This document shows, piece by piece, positions 46,901-58,818 of a stretch of 64,000 nucleotides of DNA. Every line of letters starts with the position of its first letter. The stretch's first letter is position 1. The stretch lies in NCBI GenBank assembly GCA_024803745.1, contig JANJXV010000154.1:1798001-1862000 (forward strand), given 5' to 3'. The stretch is from Megascapheus bottae (taxonomy: Eukaryota > Chordata > Mammalia > Rodentia > Geomyidae). The position numbers and the translations under genes are program-made. The notes beneath the pieces are model-generated. The model made no database searches, was not told the DNA's origin, and worked only from the letters and a program-made list of their open reading frames with translations.

Positions 46901-47782
46901 TGGTACAGGTCGAAACTTTCTTAATAAGGACCAAGAATCACAACAAATCAGAGAAAGGCTGGATAAGTGGGACTGCATTAAACTGCAGAGATTTGTATGG
47001 CAACGGATATATCTAGTAAACTAATCAGGAAGCCTACAGAGTGGGAGAAGATCTTCACCACCCAAACAACGGAACAAGGCCTCATATCTAAAATATATCA
47101 CCAATTCAAAAAATTAAATCACTCCAAAACTAACCTCCAAAGTAACACCCATCCCATTACAAAATGTGCCAAAGACTTAAAGAGAGCCTTCTCTGAAGAA
47201 GAAACAAAAATGGCCTATAGACACATGAAGAAATGCTCAACATCTCTGGTCATAAAAGAAATGCAAATCAAAACAAGTCTAAGATTCCACCTAACTCCAG
47301 TTAGAATGGCCAGGATCAGGAAAATGAATGACAACAGATGCTGGAGGGGATGTGGTCAGGATGGATCACTACTACACTGTTGGTGGGAGTGCAAACTCGT
47401 TCAACCACTATGGAAAGCAGTGCGGCAGTGCCTCAAAACGCTAAACATACAACTCCCCTATGACCCAGCAATTCCAGTACTTGGCATTTACCCAACAATC
47501 CAGAAACAAGGGCATACTAAACCCACTAGCACAACAATGTTCATTGCAGCACTATTCACCATAGCAAAGATATGGAACCAACCCAGATGTCCCTCAGTTG
47601 ATGAGTGGATCAACAAGTTGTGGTATTTGTACACAATGGAATTCTATGCTGCTGTCAGAAAGAATGACATCGCCCCATTTGTTAGGAAATGGAAAGACTT
47701 AGAACAAATCATATTAAGTGAAGTAAGCCAGACTCAAAGGAACTTAGGCTCAGTGGTTTCCCTCATTCGTCATAATCAGTAG
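43959..47782 (+). pseudogene. L1 ORF2, unit 2 (disabled)
   Basis: Carries the shared breaks. It also has a private deletion of about 20 bp near 45766 that removes the FDKIQNP text of the RT domain. The longest open RT-to-C-terminal stretch in the array follows (313 codons, 45785-46726) with [13 protein letters not shown] and [11 protein letters not shown] private change near 46990 shifts the frame again before the last 261 codons (46997-47782), which include the Cys-rich region. Confidence 0.94.
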
Positions 47783-48201
47783 AAACCTTGGGCTCTACTA
47801 GCAGAGATTGTCAATGGAGCAAAAGGCCATATATAAGGCCATATAATGTGAAGCTAATTGAAAGGACCTCCAGGATATTGACACAAAAGCCATATAATGA
47901 ATGATTGTTGTCCTTAATGTACTATGTTGTCTCTCATCTCGCTTGCTGTCCCTTGGTTATCCCATATTGGTATAGTATCTCACTTTGTTATCTGATATAT
48001 TGAATTTATTTGTATTTGGATATTTGAAATTTGATAGGGAAGGGGGGAAAACCAAGACAGGTGGGGGGTGTGGGGTTGGAGGGAAATGGGTACCAAGACA
48101 TGTGAAAGGGTATCAATGTATGTGAATTAATGCACCTTCTATCTGGCAAATATCATCTAACCCTTTTACTAATTACAATAAAAAAAAGGAAAAAAAAGAA
48201 A

Positions 48202-49571
48202 GTTGTAGTGTGTGGGGACGATGATGTGATCAAATACATTTCTTCTTAGAAATTTACCTCATCTGGTTGCCCTGGATTTTCCTGGCCTTCTTCTTAGAGA
48301 AAGTTCTGTTATACTGGATTTGTGGCTTGGCAATGATCTAGCATGTACATCTTCGAGTAAGACATCCACAACTTCCATGCCTGAGACTCGAGTTTCCTGA
48401 CCTTTGGCAACAGCACAGCAACATGTTTCTTCCTCCTGAGCCACAGGCCAAGTGAGCTGGCTTGAGCTGGTTGTTAGTTACAGTGGCTTGGTTACCAGGG
48501 TTCCATATTCTGTTCCATTGTGAGGGAGGCAGGGTCACCTTTCAGGGCCCAATGACCAAAGATCCTTGCTCACAAAAGACCTCACCAAAGACTTACTGGA
48601 GGCTGAATCTCTCCTCCAGTCTCACAATATACATGTGGATGTAGTATACAGCACACCTTATTTGTCCAATCCCAATGTCTTCCACTAGGCCCAACTACCA
48701 GTCTGGTCTCAGGCTCAAGGAGCCTTTCTTAGGTAAGATCCAAACTTAAGGGTCAATATTGCCCTCATCCTTTACAAAACATTTGCTTCACAGTGCCTTC
48801 TCTGCCTGCATTTTGCCCCTTGTCGAATTATTTTTGTTTTTGCTAGTCTTGGGACTTGACCTCAGAGTGTGAACATTGTTCTTGGGCTTTCTTTAGGCTT
48901 TAGCTGTCCCACCGAGCCACAGCACCACTTGCAGCGTTTTCTATGTATGTGGTAATGAGGAATCAAACCTGAGGCTTACTGCTTGGTAGCCAAGGACTCT
49001 CCCACTAGGTCAAACACACAGGGCATCTTGCACATATTTTTGACGTCAATCTACTAGGATATTATTAGGTTTCTGTATCCTAATCAATTTTTTCCTGATG
49101 ATTAGCTTTGCTGTCATGTGTAAAAAATGCAAGAGGGAAAAACACAGAAGAATTAGTGAAATTATAAAAAAGCATTAGACACGGTTAAGTGTTCATTCTT
49201 TGTAGGAGAAAGGATATTTGGATATGATGATGATGATGATGACTTTATAATTACTATGTCCGGGTTGAGAGTTTGGCATAGTGGTAGAGTGCTTGCCTAG
49301 CATCCATGAAGATCTGGGTTTGATTGCTCAGTACCACATAGATAGAAAATCTAGATGTGGCACTGTGGCTCAAGTGGCAGAGGGCTAGACTTGAGAAAAC
49401 CCGAGGACAGTGCTCAGGCCCTGAATTCAAGCCCCAAGACTGGCAGAAAGATAAAAGAAAATAAAAATGCTTTTTACGAGCTAATTCACTCACAGCATTT
49501 GCTTCTGAAATCTTCGCTTCTGCATCTTGTGAAATACCCCTTTCCCTCAACGTAGACAAGAAAAACAGATC
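48202..49571 (+). repeat. Unit 3 spacer (inverted 17,850-19,222 homologue)
   Basis: The two shared SINEs lie at about 48826-49022 (minus) and 49257-49451 (plus). The GAT repeat at about 49225-49239 has 5 copies. Confidence 0.9.
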
Positions 49572-50130
49572 CATCCCATGGTCCACTGTGAGGCCACTGG
49601 TTGGGCTAAGAGCTAGTCGTGCAGCAACACATAAGTTTTATTCTAATACTTTCCAAACTTTGTACTCAAATATGCTACCTACTTACCAACTTATGTCAGT
49701 TATCCTTATGCTATAACTTTTCTTCATTACTACAATATTCTTACACTCCTACGTTAATCCTCTTGCACCTCCCCTGACCTCTCTCATTCTTTTTTTCTAT
49801 CTCTGGACCTCTGCTCGTCTTTCAACCCTTATACTGCACGGATCTACACTTGATGGCTGTTGAGCAATATTGTATATGTAGGTGGTTAATTATTCTCTAG
49901 GCTCAGAGGGACTTAAAAACAATAGAGATTGGATTGAGAGGCTTATTGTTTTGGGTATAAATCGCTTATCAGTGGTTGTATTAGGCTGGTCTGTAAGTGC
50001 ACAAAAAGAAAGAGTGATAATACCAATCAAAACTTGTGAACATCTAGTGTCTGCCAGCTACAGAGGTCTAGGTTGGTTATATCTGAAAAACTATAATCGT
50101 ATTTAGTAGTAATCTTGCTCCCATTTTCAA

Positions 50131-51313
50131 ATGGGCAGAACAAGATACTCAAGAAAAATGTCAAGTCAAGAAACAACATCCCCCACCCAATGTAAACAGA
50201 CAATGGAACAGTCACTGGCAAACCTAGAGGAGAGCCTTCCAATTGCTACACAAATGCAATTGATAAACATCTTTAATGAAAAATGTGAAAATATAAAGAA
50301 AGAGATAATGGAGGAAGCCATACCTGAACAAGAGGAAAGCAAAAACAAGGTGATAAGTGAAAAAGAAGAAGCCATAAAGGAGGCCATAATAAAGGTTTTT
50401 CAAAGAAAGATGGATGAATTCAAAGAATCCACAAATAAAAACGTGACCAAACTCCAGCAAATGTCCAAAGAAAATAAAGCTACTGAGCTAACCACTCAAA
50501 AGGAAATCAAGGAGATAAAGAAATCCATACATGATATAAAACAAGGGATGCAAGGCATCAAAAGTGAGCAATTAGAAGCAAGGGAGATGAAAAATAAAGT
50601 AGATAGGTTTGATAGCAGGTTAGACATTGCAGAGGAGAGAATTTCCGTGGCTGAAGATAATTTAGGTATTATAAAGAACAGAAAATGAGTCAATCCAAAT
50701 CTAGGAAATATGAGAGAGTGCTTCAGGAGGTCCAAGATACAATTAGGAAGCCTAATTTAAGGCTAGTTGGTATTGAGGAGGGCGTGGAGAAAGAGGTCAA
50801 TGGATTTGGAAATATACTTCAGGGAATCACCTCAGAGAATTTCCCAAATATCCAGAAGGGCAGGCCCATCCAGATACGAGAAGCTTTTAGAACCCCAAAC
50901 AGACCTGACCAGAAAAGAACATCCCACCGCCACATTGTGATCCGAACTGGATCAATAGAAACGAAAGGAAAGATCCTAAAGGCAGCCAGGGAAAAGGGAT
51001 CAGTAAACTACAAAGGCAAACCAATCAGAATAACCCCAGATTTCTCAGCAGAGACCATGCAAGCACGAAGTGACTGGAAGCATATATGTCATGCACTTAT
51101 ATCAAATAACTACCAACCAAGAATACTGTAGCCAGCTAAGCTCTCATTCATAACTGAGGGAAAAATAAAAACATTCCATTCCAGGGAAAAGCTGCAACAA
51201 TATGTCAAAACAAAACCAACACTACAGAGAACTCTCAAAATGCTCTATACATAGAAAACCAAAATAAATGCAATATAGGGAAAGAAATGGCACCTAAACA
51301 GCATACCATCTAA
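50131..51313 (+). pseudogene. L1 ORF1, unit 3 (disabled)
   Basis: Shared TGA and TAG breaks. Private changes include MGRTRYSRKMSSQE, NIFNEKC, GIEEGVEKEVNGFGN and VNYKGKP. One base is lost near 51237 in the C-terminal tail. Confidence 0.92.
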
Positions 51314-51361
51314 GGACCACAAGAACTGTCAAGACACAGGCCCTACTAAAAGCTTTTAAAA

Positions 51362-54300
51362 ATGGTAGGAACTAATAAATATCTCTCAATCCTAACTCTC
51401 AATATCAATGGACTTAACTCTCCAATTAAACGGCACAGGTTGTCTAGTTGGATCAAAAAGCAAGAGCCATCGTTCTGCTGACTTCGAGAGACACATCTTA
51501 CCCAAAAACAATCATCTTTTGAAAGTGAGAGGTTGGAATAAACTCTATCAAGCTAACTGCCCCCATAAACAGGCTAGAGTTGCCATCCTCATATCAGATA
51601 CAATAGACTTCAAACTAAAATTAGTAAGAAAAGACAAAGAAGGTTACTACATACTACTAAAGGGATCTTTCCTCCCGGAAGACATAACAATCCTAAATAT
51701 TTACACACCCAATCCCGGAGCTCCAAACTTCATCAAGCAAACTTTACTTACACTGAAACTATACATAGATCGAAATACAGTGATTGTTGGTGAGTTTAAC
51801 ACACCACTCAACTATGGACAGATCAACAAGGCAAAAACTCAACAGAGAAACCTTAGAACTGAACAACTATATAGACCAACTAGATCTAACAGACATCTGC
51901 AGAATATTCCACCCAGTAACACCACAATATACGTTTTTCTCAGCAGCACATGGAACATTTTCCAAAATAGACCACATCTTAGGCCATAAAGCAAACCTGG
52001 ACAGATTCAGAAACACTGAAATTATTCCATGCACACTCTCAGACCATAAAGGCATCAAATTGGAGCTGAACACACATCTCCACCAAAGAAAACCCTGTAA
52101 CTCATGGAGACTGAACCACACATTGTTGAATCAAAAACAATGGGTAATCGAAGAGATCAGAACAGATATCCAACTGTTTATGAAATTTAACAATAAGGAG
52201 CACACAAATATCAACTCCTTAGGGACACAACAAAGGCAGTACTCAGAGGAAAATTTATAGCGCGGAGTGCCTACAACAGCAAGTTGGAAAAATGGCAAAC
52301 CAACTAGTTAATGTCTCACCATAACCTCCTGGAAAAAGAGCAACAAACCAACCATAAACCCATTAGGAGAAAGCAAATTATTAAAATCAAAGCAGAATTA
52401 AATGATTTGGAATAAAAAAACTATAGAAAGAATCAACAAAACAAGGAGTTGGTTCTTGAAAGAATTAACAAAATTGACAAGCCCTTAGCAAATCTTACCA
52501 AAAAAAGAAGAGAGCATATCGAAATAAACAAAATCGCAGATGGAAATGGTAATATCACGACAGAAATTACCAAGATCCAGAATATCATGAGGGAATACTT
52601 CTCAAACTTTTACGCCAAGAAATTTGAGAATCTAGAAGATATGGATGAATTCCTAGACAATATTAACATACACACACTGAACCAAGAAGAGCTAACCCAA
52701 CTCAACAGGCCTATTTCAAGCTTTGAAATAGAAATGGAAATTAGACAACTTCCACTTAAAAAGAGCCCAGGGTCAGATGGATTCACAGCTGAATTCTATA
52801 AGGTCTTCAAAGCAGAGCTCACACCAATACACCTCAAGCTCTTCAACGAAATTGAAAATGAAGGTTCTTTACTAAACTGATTCTGTGAAGCCAGCATATC
52901 CCTCATCCCCAAACCAGACAGAGATTCATCAAAGAAAGAGATCTATAGACCCATTTCTTTGATGAACCTCGATGCAAAACTTCTCAACAAAATACTGGCC
53001 AACCGTCTACAACAACTCATCAAAAAAAATATACACTATGATCAAACTGGATTCATCACAGGGAGGCAAAGCTGGTTCAACATACACAAATCAATTAATA
53101 TAATTCAACACATCAACAGGAGCAGGGATAAAATCACATGATTGTCTCAATAGATGCGGAAAAGGCATTTGACAAGATCCAAAACCCCTTTATGTTAAAA
53201 GATGTGGAGAAACTAGGAATCCATGGAACATTTCTCAATGTAATAAAGGCTGTGTATGAGAAACCCACTGCTAGTATTATACTTAATGGTGAAAATCTAA
53301 AGCCATTCCCTCTAAAATCAGGAACGAGACAAGGATGCCCACTCTCTCCACTCCTTTTTAACATAGTACTAGAATTCCTAGGCAGTGCAATAAGGCAAGA
53401 AGCAAGCATAAAGGGGATCCAAGTAGGGAAAGAGGAAATAAAATTATCCCTCTTTGCAGATGACATGATTCTGTATTTAAAGAATCCTATAGACTCTACT
53501 CCCAAGCTCCTTGAGCTGATTCAAAGCTTTGGAAGGGTAGCAGGCCATAAAATCAACCCTCACAAATCAACTGCCTTACTTTACGCCAACACTGAGAGGA
53601 ACGCGGCAATAATCAGGAAAGAAAATCCTTTCACAATAGCCTCAAAGAAAATAAAGTACCTAGCAATTAGCTTAACTAAGAATGTAAAGGACCGTTTAGA
53701 TGAAAACTTTAAAACCCTAAAAAAGGAAATTAAAGCAGAACTAAGGAAATGAAAAAACCTCCCATGCTCCTGGATTGGAAGAATCAACATTGTGAAAATG
53801 ACAATCTTGCCAAGGGCTATCTACAAATTCAATGTAATACCCATCAACATCCCAATGTCATTCTTTAAAGACATAGAAGAGGCAATTCAAAATTTCATAT
53901 GGAATAATAAAAGACCCCGTATAGCAAAAACACTTCTTAGCAGAAATAACAGTGTTGGAGGAATTTCAATTCCAAACATAAGACCCTATTACAGAGCTAT
54001 AATTCTCAAAACAGCTTGGTACTGGCACAAGAACAGGCCTGAAGTCCAATGGAGTAGAACTGCGGACCCAGATATTAAAGCACAGACCTATGGCCACCTA
54101 ATCTTTGACCAGGGAGCCAAAAAAATAGAATGGAAGAAAGATAGCCTCTTCAACAAGTTGTGCTGGCAGAACTGGTTAAACACCTGCAGAAAACTAAAGT
54201 TGGATCCTTTTTGTCCCCTTGCACTAGAATTAACTCCAAATGGATCAAAGACGTGGAGGTAAAAGCTGACACACTGAAACGTTTACAGGAAGGAATAGGA

Positions 54301-55199
54301 GATACACTAGGCCTCCTTGGTACAGGTCGAAACTTTCTTAATAAGGACCAAGAATCTCAACAAATCAGAGAAAGGCTGGATAAGTGGGACTGCATTAAAC
54401 TGCAGAGCTTTTGTATGGCAACGGATATAGCTAGTAAACTAATCAGGAAGCCTACAGAGTGGGAGAAGATCTTCACCACCCAAACAACGGAACAAGGCCT
54501 CATATCTAAAATATATCAACAACTCAAAAAATTGAATCACTCCAAAACTAACCTCCAAAGTAACACCCATCCCATTACAAAATGGGCCAAAGACTTAAAG
54601 AGAGTCTTCTCTGAAGAAGAAACAAAAATGGCCTATAGACACATGAAGAAATGCTCAACATCTCTGGTCATAAAAGAAATGCAAATCAAAACAAGTCAAA
54701 GATTCCACCTAACTCGAGTTAGAATGGCCAGGATCAGGAAAACGAATGACAACAGATGCTGTAGGGGATGTGGCCAGGAGGGATCATCGCTACACTGTTG
54801 GTGGGAGTGCAAACTCGTTCAACCACTATGGAAAGCAGTGTGGCAGTGCCTCAAAAGGCTAAACATAGAACTCCCTTATGACCCAGCAATTCCACTACTT
54901 GTCATTTACCCAACAATCCAGAAACAAGGGCATATTAACCCACTAGCACAACAATGTCCATTGCAGCACTATTCACCACAGCAAAGATATGGAACCAACC
55001 CAGATGTCCCTCAGTTGATGAGTGGATCAACAAATTGTGGTATTTGTACACTATGGAATTCTAAGCTGCTGTCAGAAAGAATGACTTCGCCCCATTTGTT
55101 AGGAAATGGAAAGCCTTAGAACAAATCATATTAAGTGAAGTAAGCCAGACTCAAAGGAACTTAGGCTCAGTGGTTTCCCTCATTCGTCATAATCAGTAG
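51362..55199 (+). pseudogene. L1 ORF2, unit 3 (disabled)
   Basis: Shared breaks plus a private 2-bp loss near 51810 in the endonuclease (after VGEFNTPL), a TGG to TGA change near 53750 just after the RT palm (ELRK-stop), and a small deletion near 54208. The RT frame 53138-53752 keeps [20 protein letters not shown] and FADD. The last 180 codons carry more substitutions than other units, resembling unit 4 and the left fragment in places. Confidence 0.94.
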
Positions 55200-55620
55200 A
55201 AACCTTGGGCTCTACTAGAAGAGATTGTCAATAGAGCAAAAGGACGTATATAAGGCCATATAATGTGAAGCTAATTGAAAGGACCTCCAGGATATTAACA
55301 CAAAAGCCATATAATGAATGATTGTTGTCCTTAATGTACTATGTTGTCTCTCATCTCCTTTGCTGTCCCTGGGTTATCCCATATTGGTATAGTATCTCAC
55401 TTTGTTATCTGATATATTGAATTTATTTGTATTTGGATATTTGAAATTTGATAGGGAAGGGGGGGAAACCAAAACAGGTGGGGGGTGTGGGGTTGGAGGG
55501 AAATGGGTACCAAGACATGTCAAAGGGTATCAATGTATGTGAATTAATGCACCTTCTATCTGGCAAATATCATCTAACCCTTTTACTAATTACAATAAAG
55601 AAAAAGGAAAAAAAAAGAAA

Positions 55621-56643
55621 GTTGTAGTGTGTGGGGACGATGATGTGATCAAATACATTTCTTCTTAGAAATTTACCTCATCTGGTTGCCCTGGATTTTC
55701 CTGGCCTTCTTCTTAGAGAAAGTTCTGTTATACTGGATTTGTGGCTTGGCAATGATCTAGCATGTACATCTTCGAGTAAGACATCCACAACTTCCATGCC
55801 TGAGACTCGAGTTTCCTGACCTTTGGCAACAGCACAGCAACATCTTTCTTCCTCCTGAGCCACAGGCCAAGTGAGCTGGCTTGAGCTGGTTGTTAGTTAC
55901 AGTGGCTTGGTTACCAGGGTTCCATATTCTGTTCCATTGTGAGGGAGGCAGGGTCACCTTTCAGGGCCCAATGACCAAAGATCCTTGCTCACAAAAGACC
56001 TCACCAAAGACATACTGGAGGCTGAATCTCTCCTCCAGTCTCACAATATACATGTGGATGTAGTATACAGCACACCTTATTTGTCCAATCCCAATGTCTT
56101 CCACTAGGCCCAACTACCAGTCTGGTCTCAGGCTCAAGGAGCCTTTCTTAGGTAAGATCCAAACTTAAGGGTCAATATTGCCCTCATCCTTTACAAAACA
56201 TTTGCTTCACAGTGCCTTCTCTGCCTGCATTTTGCCCCTTGTCGAATTATTTTTGTTTTTGCTAGTCTTGGGACTTGACCTCAGAGTGTGAACATTGTTC
56301 TTGGGCTTTCTTTAGGCTTTAGCTGTCCCACCGAGCCACAGCACCACTTGCAGCGTTTTCTATGTATGTGGTAATGAGGAATGAAACCTGAGGCTTACTG
56401 CTTGGTAGCCAAGGACTCTCCCACTAGGTCAAACACACAGGGCATCTTGCACATATTTTTGACGTCAATCTACTAGGATATTATTAGGTTTCTGTATCCT
56501 AATCAATTTTTTCCTGATGATTAGCTTTGCTGTCAGGTGTAAAAAATGCAAGAGGGAAAAACACAGAAGAATTAGTGAAATTAAAAAAAAAGCATTAGAC
56601 ACAGTTAAGTGTTCATTCTTTGTAGGAGAAAGGATGTTTGGAT

Positions 56644-56698
<55 letters not shown>

Positions 56699-57027
56699 CT
56701 TTATAATTACTATGTCAGGGTTGAGAGTTTGGCATAGTGGTAGAGTGCTTGCCTAGCACCCATGAAGATCTGGGTTTGATTGCTCAGTACCACATAGATA
56801 GAAAATCTAGATGTGGCACTGTGGCTCAAGTGGCAGAGGGCTAGACTTGAGAAAACCCGAGGACAGTGCTCAGGCCCTGAATTCAAGCCCCAAGACTGGC
56901 AGAAAGATAAAAGAAAATAAAAATGCTTTTTACGAGCTAATTCACTCACAGCATTTGCTTCTGAAATCTTCGCTTCTGCATCTTGTGAAATACCCCTTTC
57001 CCTCAACGTAGACAAGAAAAACAGATC
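55621..57027 (+). repeat. Unit 4 spacer (inverted 17,850-19,222 homologue)
   Basis: The two shared SINEs lie at about 56240-56446 (minus) and 56713-56907 (plus). One base variant in the minus SINE ('gaggaatgaaacc') is private. Confidence 0.9.
56646..56696 (+). repeat. Expanded (GAT)n microsatellite, 17 copies
   Basis: 17 uninterrupted GAT triplets where units 1, 2 and 3 have 5, 7 and 5. The poly-Asp reading frame across it is an artefact of the repeat. Confidence 0.95.
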
Positions 57028-57586
57028 CATCCCATGGTCCACTGTGAGGCCACTGGTTGGGCTAAGAGCTAGTCGTGCAGCAACACATAACTTTTATTCT
57101 AATACTTTCCAAACTTTGTACTCAAATATGCTACCTACTTACCAATTTATGTCAGTTATCCTTATGCTATAACTTTTCTTCATTACTACAATATTCTTAC
57201 ACTCCTACGTTAATCCTCTCGCACCTCCCCTGACCTCTCTCATTCTTTTTTTCTATCTCTGGGCCTCTGCTCGTCTTTCAACCCTTATACTGCACGGATC
57301 TACACTTGATGGCTGTTGAGCAATATTGTATATGTAGGTGGTTAATTATTCTCTAGGCTCAGAGGGACTTAAAGACAATAGAGATTGGATTGAGAGGCTT
57401 ATTGTTTTGGGTATAAATCGCTTATCAGTGGTTGTATTAGGCTGGTCTGTAAGTGCACAAAAAGAAAGAGTGATAATACCAATCAAAACTTGTGAACATC
57501 TAGTGTCTGCCAGCGACAGAGGTCTAGGTTGGTTATATCTGAAAAACTATAATCGTATTTAGTAGTAATCTTGCTCCCATTTTCAA

Positions 57587-58770
57587 ATGGGCAGAACAAG
57601 AAACTCAAGAAAAATGTCAAATCAAGAAACAACATCCCCCACCCAATGTAAACAGACAATGGAACAGTCACTGGCAAACCTAGAGGAGAGTCTTCCAATT
57701 GCTACACAAATGCAATTGATAAACATCATTAATGAAAAATGTGAAAATGTAAAGAAAGAGATAATGGAGGAAGCCATACCTGAACAAGAGGAAAGCAAAA
57801 ACAAGGTGATAAGTGAAAAAGAAGAAGCCATAAAGGAGGCCATAATAAAGGTTTTTCAAAGAAAGATGGATGAATTCAAAGAATCCACAAATAAAAACGT
57901 GACCAAACTCCAGCAAATGTCCAAAGAAAATAAAGCTACTGAGCTAACCACTCAAAAGGAAATCGAGGAGATAAAGAAATCCATACATGATCTAAAACAA
58001 GGGATGCAAGGCATCAAAAGTGAGCAATTAGAAGCAAGGGAGATGAAAAATAAAGTAGATAGGTTTGATAGCAGGTTAGACATTGCAGAGGAGAGAATTT
58101 CCGTGGCTGAAGATAATTTAGGTATTATAAAGAACAGAAAATGAGTCAATCCAAATCTAGGAAATATGAGATAGCGCTTCAGGAGGTCCAAGATACAATT
58201 AGGAAGCCTAATTTAAGGCTAGTTGGTACTGAGGAGGGCGTGGAGAAAGAGGTCAATGGTATTGGAAATATACTTCAGGGAATCATCTCAGAGAATTTCC
58301 CAAATATCCAGAAGGGCAGGCCCATCCAGATACGAGAAGCTTTTAGAACCCCAAACAGACCTGACCAGAAAAGAACATCCCACCGCCACATTGTGATCCG
58401 AACTGGATCAATAGAAACGAAAGGAAAGATCCTAAAGGCAGCCAGGGAAAAGGGATCAGTAACCTACAAAGGCAAACCAATCAGAATAACCCCAGATTTC
58501 TCAGCAGAGACCATGCAAGCACGAAGTGACTGGAAGCATATATGTCATGCCATTATATCAAATAACTACCAACCAAGAATACTGTAGCCAGCTAAGCTCT
58601 CATTCATAACTGAGGGAAAAATAAAAACATTCCATTCCAGGGAAAAGCTGCAACAATATGTCGAAACAAAACCAACACTACAGAGAATTCTCAAAGATGC
58701 TCTATACATAGAAAACCAAAATAAATGCAATATAGGGAAAGAAATGGCACCTAAACAGCATACCATCTAA
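57587..58770 (+). pseudogene. L1 ORF1, unit 4 (disabled)
   Basis: Shared TGA and TAG breaks. Private changes include KCENVKKE, KEIEEIKK, YEIALQEV and LVGTEEGV. Confidence 0.92.
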
Positions 58771-58818
58771 GGACCACAAGAACTGTCAAGACACAGGCCC
58801 TACTAAAAGCTTTTAAAA

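Larger units (their letters stand above)
40793..48201 (+). repeat. Tandem array unit 2 (7409 bp)
   Basis: Same order and junctions as unit 1. Only scattered substitutions and short indels separate the two by eye. Confidence 0.95.
48202..55620 (+). repeat. Tandem array unit 3 (7419 bp)
   Basis: Same layout. Its spacer start differs slightly from units 1 and 2 ('gggacgatgatgtgatcaaa') and shares that variant with unit 4, hinting at duplication order. Confidence 0.95.

Noticed and set aside
56517..56756. Open frame with a long poly-Asp run
   Set aside because: Produced by the 17-copy GAT repeat in the unit 4 spacer. The other units lack it.
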